From: C-114 sp963719285
GTDB taxonomy: Bacteria > Chloroflexota > Limnocylindria > Limnocylindrales > CSP1-4
Reading direction: 5' to 3'
DNA: 64,000 nt
NCBI GenBank assembly: GCA_963719285.1
Contig: CAVRBO010000002.1
Location: 62,001-126,000, forward strand
In this document: positions 57,606 through 64,000 of the stretch, piece after piece
How positions within the stretch are numbered: the first letter of the stretch is position 1
Layout of the letters: every line of letters begins with the position of its first letter
Notes under the pieces: model-generated
Told to the model about the DNA's origin: nothing
Seen by the model: only the letters and a program-made list of their open reading frames with translations
Databases searched by the model: none
Made by a program: the position numbers and the translations under genes

Positions 57606-58511
57606 TTGCGCAAACTCGCCACCGCGGTCTTCGCGACCAGTCTGGCCGTCGTCGGCCTCGTCGCGCCCGGACCCCGCGTGGCATCCGTGAGCGCAGCGTC
57701 GGCGACCAACCCCAAGGTCGTGATCATCGTGGGCCCGGTCGGCAGCCAGACGTCGAGTTACCGCTCTGACGCCGAGGACGCCGCGGCCGAGGCGCGCCTG
57801 TACACGACGAACGTCATCACGATCTACTCGCCCACGGCCACCTGGTCCAAGGTGAAGCCGGCGCTCGCGGGCGCGTCGATCGTGGTCTACATGGGCCACG
57901 GGAACGGCTGGCCGAGCAAGTACCCGCCGTTCCAGACGCTCACCAAGGACGGCCTCGGCCTGAATCCGACCGCAGGCACGGACAATTCGACGACCAAGTA
58001 CTACGGCGAGTCGTACATCGACGACATCAAGCTCGCTCCGAACGCGGTCGTCTTCCTGGGCCATCTGTGCTACTCGGCCGGCAACTCCGAGAGCGGCGAT
58101 CCCGATCCCTCCCTCAGCGTCGCGAAGGAGCGGGTGGACAACATGGCCGCCGGCTGGATCAAGGCAGGCGCGTTGTCCGTGGTGGCCGAACCGTATGCGT
58201 CCGGTGTCTGGGGCGGCGCGGCCTGGTACATCCGCCAGCTGTTCACGACGCACCTGACGATGGACCAGATCTTCCGGAACTCACCCCACACCTACAACCA
58301 CGTGTTCACGTTCACATCCTCGCGCTCGTCGGGCTACACGGTCGAGATGGATCCGGAGGGCGTGAACAAGGCCCCGTTCCGGCGTGCGATGACCGGCAAG
58401 CCGAGCCTGCTCGCCAGCGAGGTGATCGGCACGCACGTCCGGACCGCGGCCCAGCCCCGCATGTCGATCACGGTCGGCCCGCTCCTTCTGTCGGCTTCCG
58501 CCGCCCGCTGA
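57606..58511 (+). CDS. secreted protein with possible caspase-like (clan CD) fold
   Basis: A 301-residue exported protein. Signal peptide LRKLATAVFATSLAVVGLVA with cleavage near ASVSA. The mature domain reads like a caspase/gingipain fold: NPKVVIIVGPVGSQTSSYRS, alternating strand-helix, then the His-Gly motif IVVYMGHGNGWPSKYPPFQT and, after a further strand, the candidate nucleophile VVFLGHLCYSAGNSESGDPD. It has the expected beta-HG ... beta-C order of clan CD peptidases. Catalysis is inference. TTG start with GGAG upstream; the in-frame GTG at 57570 is less likely. TATCCT at 57472 may be the -10. Confidence 0.7.
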   Translation: MRKLATAVFATSLAVVGLVAPGPRVASVSAASATNPKVVIIVGPVGSQTSSYRSDAEDAAAEARLYTTNVITIYSPTATWSKVKPALAGASIVVYMGHGNGWPSKYPPFQTLTKDGLGLNPTAGTDNSTTKYYGESYIDDIKLAPNAVVFLGHLCYSAGNSESGDPDPSLSVAKERVDNMAAGWIKAGALSVVAEPYASGVWGGAAWYIRQLFTTHLTMDQIFRNSPHTYNHVFTFTSSRSSGYTVEMDPEGVNKAPFRRAMTGKPSLLASEVIGTHVRTAAQPRMSITVGPLLLSASAAR

Positions 58512-58527
58512 CCCGGCGGACGCCGGG
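58512..58527 (+). terminator. hairpin directly after the caspase-like gene
   Basis: CCCGGCG GA CGCCGGG begins on the first base after the stop codon: a 7-bp GC stem with a very tight centre. No T-run follows, so termination would need another factor; a plausible transcript end in a high-GC genome. Confidence 0.4.
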
Positions 58528-58658
58528 CCCAGCGCCGTCCCGACCACACCGTCAGATCGTCCGATGACCGGTCCGAGCACGGTCCGGAGACGGCCCCCGA
58601 CCGCACAACTCCGCACCTGAGCCATCCGTACCACCCACGTTCCGGACCTTCGTCACGG

Positions 58659-58687
58659 TTGCCTGTACGCACCATCGGGGATACCGT
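58659..58687 (+). promoter_or_regulatory. promoter of the GH18 gene
   Basis: -35 TTGCCT (58659-58664), 17-nt spacer, -10 TACCGT (58682-58687); leader of about 50 nt with GAGGAC before the start. Confidence 0.5.
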
Positions 58688-58743
58688 GGCGCCCTCCTCC
58701 CGGGCTCGGTGAGGAGAGCCAAGCTCCTCCGAGGACGTGTCGT

Positions 58744-61700
58744 TTGCCCTCCCGGCCCCCCGACCGGCCAGCGCTGTCCGCGCCGAACCCACGACTGAGG
58801 CCGAACCGCAGGCCGGCGAGATCCCGGATCGCGACGATCCTCCTCGTCTTCGTGACCGTGAGCGCCTCGGTGGCCGGCCCGGCCTCCGCGGCCCCATCCG
58901 GCGCCGATGTCCCCGCTGGCGCCGACACGGCCGTCGCCCTCACGACCGGCGCCTCCCGCACCGGCACGGATGCCGCGGCCGCCGTCCTCGATCCGTTCGG
59001 TGGAGCTCCCGCGCCCGAAGATGCGCCCGGTGACGCCTCGAGCCCTGGCGATGACACCGGCAGCCCGGGGGCGCAGCCCACCGTCCAGTACGAGGACGCC
59101 CTCGCCCACGAGGACGATCCGGATGCCTTCGTGCCCGGCGCCCGGGTGACGGTCCCGTTCATACCGCGGCTCGATGACGGCTGGACGGTCGACGGATCGT
59201 CGCCTCGGGCGCTCCCGTCCGGCAACGCCACCGGTGCCCGGATGGCCGGCTCCCGGCAGGGCGGCCTGTGGACCGGCCGTCCGCCGGCCGATCTGGCCGA
59301 TCCCGCGGCCGGGGATCCGGCGGCCGGGGATCCGGCGGCCGTTCCGGCCGGTGCCGGCACGAGCCCGGACGACGGCCCGACCGCCCGGCCCATCGTGGGC
59401 GAGCCCCTCGGCGCGTCGGTCGCGCCGGCCGGCGCCGATCAGGCCGACGAGTCGGCCAAGGGCCTGCGTCGCCAGGTGTTCGGATTCCTGCCGTACTGGA
59501 CGCTGGGGGACAGCACGACGGTCCTGGACTACGACTACCTGTCCACCATCGCCTACTTCAGCGTCGGCGCCGACCGGCTCGGCAACCTGCTCAAGCGCAA
59601 GGCGGGCGGCAAGGTCACGACCGGCTGGGGGGGCTGGACGAGCAGCCGCATGACGAGCGTGATCGATGCGGCCCACCGCCATCACACCCGGGTCGTCCTG
59701 ACGATCTCGGTCTTCGGCTGGACGAGCGGAGAGGCGGCCAAGCAGGCGGCACTCCTCGGCAGCCCGTCCGCCCGGCGCAACCTCGCCCGCCAGGCGGCCG
59801 CGGCCGTCCGCGACCGGGGCGCGGACGGGATCAATCTGGACTTCGAGCCGATCGCCTCAGGCCATGCGGCCGACTTCACGGCGTTCGTGCGCACCCTGCG
59901 CAAGGAGCTCGACCGTGTCCACCGGGGCTACCAGCTCACGTTCGACACGACCGGCTGGATCGGCAACTACCCGATCGAGGACGCGACCCGGCCGGGCGGC
60001 GCGGACGCCATCTTCATCATGGGCTACGACTACCGTGGGTCAGGCGCGTCGACCGCCGGGTCGATCGACCCGATCACGGGCCCGGGCTACTCGCTCGACG
60101 ACACGATCCGGGCGTACACCGCCCGGGTGTCGCCATCCAAGCTCATCCTCGGCCTGCCGTACTACGGCCGGGCCTGGTCGACGGCGGCGAGCGGCCTGCG
60201 CGCGCCGAACCAGAGCGGGACCAAGTACGGGACATCGAACGCCGTGACCTACGAGCAGGCCGCGGCCCTGATGAAACTGTACGGCCGCCGCTACGACCCG
60301 ATCGAGGGAGTCACCTGGTTCCGCTATCGCCGCAGGACGTGCACGCCGGCCTACGGCTGCGTCTGGTCCTGGCGCCAGGTCTACTTCGACGACGCCCAGG
60401 CGCTCAAGAGCCGCTATGACCTCGTGGTCCAGAGCCGGCTCCGGGGGGCGGGCATCTGGGCACTCGGCTACGAGGGCCGGGATCGCTCGCTGGCGGGCGC
60501 GATCTCACTCAAGTTCCTCCACGACACGACGCCGCCGGAGGCGGGTATCGCGATCCTCCCGGCGGCCATGGGCGACGCCGGCTTCGTCGTCGCCTGGCGG
60601 GCCGCCGACGACTCGGCGATCCGCTCGTACGACGTCCAGGTCTCGGTGGACGGAGGCGCGTGGACCGCATGGCGGACCGGCACGAAGGCGACCTCGGACG
60701 TCTTCCTGGGCGCGGACGGCCACGGCTACGCGTTCCGGGTCCGGGCGACCGACGCGTACCGCAACGTGGGCGCATGGGACGTCGTGTCGCGCTACGACCC
60801 GACGCCGGGGCTCGCCGTCGGCGGCTTCGGCCGCGTCCGGATCGACGGCGTGTCGGCGCGCGTGTCGCCCGACACGTCAGCCCTCAAGGTCGCCACCCTC
60901 TCGGCCGGCCAGGTCCTCGCGATCATCGGCGGGCCGGTCGGGGCGGACGGGTACACCTGGTACAAGGTCACCGGGCCGTTGCGCGAGTGGAACACCGTCG
61001 CCTTCACCCGGAGCGGGATCTGGGTCCCGGTGCGAGACGGAACGACGAGCTATGTCGCGGCCACCCAGGCGCCCGGCGCGACCCGGGTCGTGGCGGCGAT
61101 CGCTGGTCTCCGGATCGGGGCCGCCCCGGCGGGCGGCGACGCCGGTGTCGTGGCGTTCTCGCCGAACGGCGATCACTCGGGCGACACGCTCCGCCTGGCC
61201 TGGCGTAACCGCGTGGCGTTCGACGTGCTCACGCTGCGCGTGTTCCGCCTCGACGGATCGCTCGTGGGGTCCCGGACGCTCGCCCGGACGAAGGCCGGCG
61301 ACCAGACCTATGACTGGGACGGGAAGCTGTCCGGTGCGGGCCACCTCCCGGACGGGCGCTACGTCCTCCAGCTCGTCGGCAGGGCCGGCGGACGGACGTA
61401 CACCGCTCCCTCGGCCCGGCCGGTCACCCGGCCGCAGGTCGCGCTGTACTCGGCCGTCGTGGACCGGGTCGCACCTCCGGTGACCTCCGTCTCGAGCACC
61501 GGTGCCCGCATCTCGCCGAACGGCGACGGCCGGTTCGACCGCCTTACGTTCAAGATGAAGGCGACCGGCGGCGTGGTCTGGGACTTCTCCGTCGCCCGGC
61601 TGAACGGCTCGAAAGTCGGCCCGACCGTTCGCACCGTGACGGGGACCGGTCCGCGGGCGATCGTCACCTGGAACGGGACGGCCAGCGGCGGCGCGGTCGT

Positions 61701-62679
61701 GCCCGACGGCGCGTACCGGGTCACCCTGCGCGTCGCTGACGCCGCGGGCAATCGCTCCGTCCGATCCGGGACGGTGGTCGTGGATGCTCGTCCGCCCGTC
61801 GTCGTCGCGACCGTGGCCCCAAGTCCGATGTCACCGAACGGCGACAAGGTGTCGGACGTCGCCGCGCTCCGCTGGGTGAGCGACGAGACGGTCCGGGGCA
61901 CGGTGTCGATCCGGAGCGGAACGCACGTCGTCCGGCGCTGGTCGTTCACCGCCCGGGCGGGCGGCACGATCGCCTGGAACGGCCGTGACGCGAGGGGCAG
62001 ACCCGTCCCGGATGGCTCCTACCGTGTCCGGATCGATGGGCTGGACGCGACCGGCAACCGGACGATCGTCGAACGGACGCTCGTCGTGGACCGGACGGCC
62101 GGCTTCCTGCGCTGGTCGCACACCGCCTTCGATCCGCAGGACGGCGACGCGACCCTTCCTTCCTCCCGGCTGAGCTTCCGGCTGACCCGGTCGGCCAGGG
62201 TGAGCCTCGCGATCGTGGACGCACGGGGCGTCGCGGTCCGGACGGTCTGGACCGCGCACGCGCTGCCCGCGGGCCAGCGGGTCTGGACCTGGGACGGTCG
62301 CGCCACGAGCGGCGCGTTCGTCGCTCCGGGTGCGTACACGGCGGTCCTGAGCGTGTCGTCGGCGATCGGGACGACCGTCCTCCGGCGACCCGTGTTCGCC
62401 GGCGCGTTCCGGGTGACCCCGTCCGCCACGACCCTGAAAGCAGGCACGACCCTCGCCCTGACGTTCCGGGCGGTCGAGGGACTCCGGAGCACGCCCGTCG
62501 TCACCTTCCGGCAGCACGGTCGCGCCGCGGTCGCCCGGACCGCGGTGAGGCTGGCCGACGGGAGCTTCCGGGTGACCTTCACGGTCCGCCAGGGCAGCGG
62601 CCCGGCATCCGCGCTCATCGCGGCGACGGATGCGACCGGACATCCCGAGCGCCAGACCGTGGCGCTGATCGTCCGCTGA
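58744..62679 (+). CDS. large secreted GH18 glycoside hydrolase with FlgD-type Ig repeats
   Basis: A 1311-residue exported protein. Long basic n-region, signal core IATILLVFVTVSASVAGPAS, then about 190 residues of Ala/Asp/Pro-rich linker. The GH18 domain (about 240-600) starts RRQVFGFLPYWTLGDSTTVL and has the catalytic DxxDxDxE as DGINLDFEPIASGHA, then FIMGYDYRGSGAS, LPYYGRAWS and GAGIWALGYEGRDRSLAGAI. Next come an fibronectin-like segment, an SH3-like part (VRIDGVSARVSPDTSALKVA), and three or four FlgD-type Ig repeats marked by SPNGD (VVAFSPNGDHSGD, RISPNGDGRFDRL, PMSPNGDKVSDV) and YDWDGKLSGAGHLPDGRYVL-type hairpins. Likely acts on chitin-like or peptidoglycan-like glycans, outside the cell. 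Confidence 0.92.
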   Translation: MPSRPPDRPALSAPNPRLRPNRRPARSRIATILLVFVTVSASVAGPASAAPSGADVPAGADTAVALTTGASRTGTDAAAAVLDPFGGAPAPEDAPGDASSPGDDTGSPGAQPTVQYEDALAHEDDPDAFVPGARVTVPFIPRLDDGWTVDGSSPRALPSGNATGARMAGSRQGGLWTGRPPADLADPAAGDPAAGDPAAVPAGAGTSPDDGPTARPIVGEPLGASVAPAGADQADESAKGLRRQVFGFLPYWTLGDSTTVLDYDYLSTIAYFSVGADRLGNLLKRKAGGKVTTGWGGWTSSRMTSVIDAAHRHHTRVVLTISVFGWTSGEAAKQAALLGSPSARRNLARQAAAAVRDRGADGINLDFEPIASGHAADFTAFVRTLRKELDRVHRGYQLTFDTTGWIGNYPIEDATRPGGADAIFIMGYDYRGSGASTAGSIDPITGPGYSLDDTIRAYTARVSPSKLILGLPYYGRAWSTAASGLRAPNQSGTKYGTSNAVTYEQAAALMKLYGRRYDPIEGVTWFRYRRRTCTPAYGCVWSWRQVYFDDAQALKSRYDLVVQSRLRGAGIWALGYEGRDRSLAGAISLKFLHDTTPPEAGIAILPAAMGDAGFVVAWRAADDSAIRSYDVQVSVDGGAWTAWRTGTKATSDVFLGADGHGYAFRVRATDAYRNVGAWDVVSRYDPTPGLAVGGFGRVRIDGVSARVSPDTSALKVATLSAGQVLAIIGGPVGADGYTWYKVTGPLREWNTVAFTRSGIWVPVRDGTTSYVAATQAPGATRVVAAIAGLRIGAAPAGGDAGVVAFSPNGDHSGDTLRLAWRNRVAFDVLTLRVFRLDGSLVGSRTLARTKAGDQTYDWDGKLSGAGHLPDGRYVLQLVGRAGGRTYTAPSARPVTRPQVALYSAVVDRVAPPVTSVSSTGARISPNGDGRFDRLTFKMKATGGVVWDFSVARLNGSKVGPTVRTVTGTGPRAIVTWNGTASGGAVVPDGAYRVTLRVADAAGNRSVRSGTVVVDARPPVVVATVAPSPMSPNGDKVSDVAALRWVSDETVRGTVSIRSGTHVVRRWSFTARAGGTIAWNGRDARGRPVPDGSYRVRIDGLDATGNRTIVERTLVVDRTAGFLRWSHTAFDPQDGDATLPSSRLSFRLTRSARVSLAIVDARGVAVRTVWTAHALPAGQRVWTWDGRATSGAFVAPGAYTAVLSVSSAIGTTVLRRPVFAGAFRVTPSATTLKAGTTLALTFRAVEGLRSTPVVTFRQHGRAAVARTAVRLADGSFRVTFTVRQGSGPASALIAATDATGHPERQTVALIVR

Positions 62680-64000
62680 ACGATCCGGGTTCCGGCGCGG
62701 GCCCGCCACCTACGGATGAAAGTCAAGTCGCTTGCGGGGGTTCCCGGGTGAGGGGCATCATCGTCGCGGTGCGGGCGATCGCCTGACCGAAGAGCAGGGT
62801 TCGGGGCTGATCCCTGCCGCGCTGGTTGACGCTCAGCGTCGTGAGATGCGCGCCCCGTTTGCGTCGCCCGCACCGCTGCCGTTGGTCGAGCGCTCGGCGA
62901 CCAGGCGGCGATACGCCGCCTCGGCCTGCTCGGCCCGTTCGGTCTCGAGGCGCCGTTCAGCGGCCGTGCCGGCGAGGCCGATCGCTCGACCCTGGGATCG
63001 CTCGGCTCCGACCCGGAGCTCGAGCAGCCGGACCTTGGCCCGATGGCGTGACGGGCGGCCGTACGCGTACTCCTCCGCCCGGTGCAGCAGGTGCCAGACG
63101 AGGACGGCCAGCTTGCGCGCGACGGCCACGATCGCGACGGGCCAACCACGCCGGGCGGCGATCCGCTGGGCGAAGGCCCGGAGCGGGCCCGGCGTCCGGC
63201 TCGCGACCCACGCCGCCTCGACGAGGACCTGGCGGGCGATCGCCGCGCCCTGCTTGCTGATCCGGCCATGGCGGGCCGGATCCTCGCCCGACTGGCTGAC
63301 CCGCGGATCGAGGCCGACGTACGCGACCAGTCGACCGGCGGCCGGGAACCGCCGGACGTCCCCGATGACGGCGGCGAGGGTGGCGGCCGTCGTGGCGCTC
63401 ACGCCGGGCAAGGTCATCAGTCGGCGCATGTCGGCCGATCCGAGGACGGCCGCCGCGAGGATCGCGTCGAGCCGGGCGATCTCCGTGTCGAGGAAGTCGA
63501 CCACCCGCAGGCTGGCCTCGACCCCCTCCCGCTCGTCGGCCGGCAGGTCCACCTCGGCCAGCCACGCTCGCCCGCGGCGCCCGAACAGGTCGCTCGCCGG
63601 CCCACGGCCGATGAGGTTGCGGATGAGGGCGGCATGGACCTGGTTCTTGGCCATCGTCCGCTGCTTCACCAGGTGGGCGCGCCGGCTCACCTGGCGACGG
63701 AGGGCGCCGGTCGCCTCGTCGGGCTGCCAGACGTCGGGCAGGAACCCCGACGCGAGGAGCTGGGCGAGGATCCGGGCGTCGATCCGGTCGGTCTTGGCGC
63801 GCAGCCGGGTGGCCGCCTTCGTCGCCTTCGGATCGGCCAGCACGACCCGGGCGTGCGGCGCGAGGATCCGGGCGATGGCCACCGCGTTGCCGGTCGCCTC
63901 GAGGGTCACCACGTCGCCGGGCTCAAGGCTCGCGCCGAACGCCTCGAGCTCGGCTGGTGCCGTGCCGACCCGGCGCGCCGGCCGCACCTGCCCATCCTCC
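62680..64000 (-). mobile_element. right part of an IS110-type insertion sequence (boundary not defined)
   Basis: Transposase plus about 150 bp of 3' flank up to the GH18 stop. IS110 elements lack clear terminal inverted repeats, so the element end inside 62680-62832 cannot be fixed by eye. The flank includes AAGTCAAGTCGCTTGCGGGG near 62719, where the sequence character changes. Confidence 0.5.
62833..64000 (-). CDS. IS110-family transposase (5' end cut by the window)
   Basis: DEDD-type recombinase, 389 residues visible, running off the right edge; the missing N-terminus holds the first catalytic Asp. Visible: VVTLEATGNAVAIARIL (catalytic Glu region), KTDRIDARILAQLLASGFLP (two Asp), the Tnp_IS116-like part MTLPGVSATTAATLAAVIGD, AYVGLDPRVSQSGEDPARHG and the conserved Ser in RISKQGAAIARQVLVEAA. 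The C-terminal tail is a charged helix (RLETERAEQAEAAYRRLVAE). IS110 enzymes use a bridge RNA from the element's non-coding end; for the IS110 subgroup that lies upstream of the gene, outside this window. Confidence 0.93.
   Translation of the reverse strand, partial: EDGQVRPARRVGTAPAELEAFGASLEPGDVVTLEATGNAVAIARILAPHARVVLADPKATKAATRLRAKTDRIDARILAQLLASGFLPDVWQPDEATGALRRQVSRRAHLVKQRTMAKNQVHAALIRNLIGRGPASDLFGRRGRAWLAEVDLPADEREGVEASLRVVDFLDTEIARLDAILAAAVLGSADMRRLMTLPGVSATTAATLAAVIGDVRRFPAAGRLVAYVGLDPRVSQSGEDPARHGRISKQGAAIARQVLVEAAWVASRTPGPLRAFAQRIAARRGWPVAIVAVARKLAVLVWHLLHRAEEYAYGRPSRHRAKVRLLELRVGAERSQGRAIGLAGTAAERRLETERAEQAEAAYRRLVAERSTNGSGAGDANGARISRR

Noticed and set aside
1..64000. tRNA, rRNA and CRISPR arrays
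   Set aside because: No T-arm-like GTTCGAATC-type motifs with matching acceptor stems, no rRNA-like stretches, and no regularly spaced repeats of 24-40 bp were seen.

Overview
The window is 64 kb of very GC-rich bacterial DNA, roughly 70 % G+C judged by eye. It carries no rRNA, tRNA or CRISPR array that I could see. The gene content suggests a Chloroflexota lineage (Limnocylindria-like) or a deep actinobacterial relative: GuaB3-type IMP dehydrogenase, a UPF0182 giant membrane protein, a BTAD/AAA/TPR activator, a DarA-type c-di-AMP receptor, lipoproteins with classical lipoboxes, MreB/MreC and many GTG/TTG starts. This placement is inference. At least ten transcription units have a TAnnnT-like hexamer ending 6-8 nt before the start codon, which is the layout of leaderless mRNA. 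Most genes inside operons instead have Shine-Dalgarno sequences or overlap their neighbour.

Layout. 1-3.4 kb: end of a methylcrotonyl-CoA carboxylase beta gene, small membrane proteins, and a GbsR/MarR regulator divergent from a four-TM protein with a shared promoter/operator. 3.4-8.7 kb: a structured leader, then pdxS-pdxT (pyridoxal phosphate), a GNAT protein and a SpoIIIAA/Ycf45-like AAA-R3H ATPase. 8.7-19.1 kb: an FAD oxidoreductase and a signalling island with two STAS proteins, a GAF-SpoIIE-HATPase phosphatase, two paralogous multi-TM sensor-like proteins without a visible kinase domain, and a divergent BTAD-AAA-TPR activator. 19.4-22.8 kb: a SnoaL-like protein and a TldD/PmbA pair. 22.9-26 kb: a minus-strand run of lipoproteins and secreted proteins, one frameshifted. 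26.1-28.2 kb: a three-times frameshifted DDE-transposase-like gene with C-terminal tandem zinc ribbons. 28.2-33.4 kb: a NicO-like metal exporter with an extracytoplasmic EF-hand, tmk, a GAF-GGDEF cyclase, the c-di-AMP receptor, a DinB-like protein and a frameshifted NUDIX gene. 33.4-36.4 kb: guaB3, a truncated globin, three short tandem-repeat tracts and three small proteins. 36.6-51.7 kb: a TAP-like peptidase lipoprotein, guaA, three zinc-ribbon proteins, UPF0182, a CPBP protease, RadC, a ZIP transporter with a palindrome and promoter, and a small anchored protein. 51.8-57.4 kb: mreB-mreC followed by rfbA-rfbB-rfbD-rfbC (dTDP-rhamnose). 57.6-62.7 kb: a secreted caspase-like protein and a large secreted GH18 protein. 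62.8-64 kb: an IS110-family transposase running off the right edge.

How the parts fit. The right half looks like envelope biology: shape determination, rhamnose precursor synthesis, a secreted glycosidase and a putative peptidase. Purine supply (guaB3, guaA) and second-messenger genes (c-di-AMP receptor, diguanylate cyclase) lie in the middle. Five single-base frameshifts (one in a lipoprotein, three in the transposase-like gene, one in NUDIX) sit in otherwise well-conserved frames. They are either recent inactivations or assembly errors, and read-level checking would decide.
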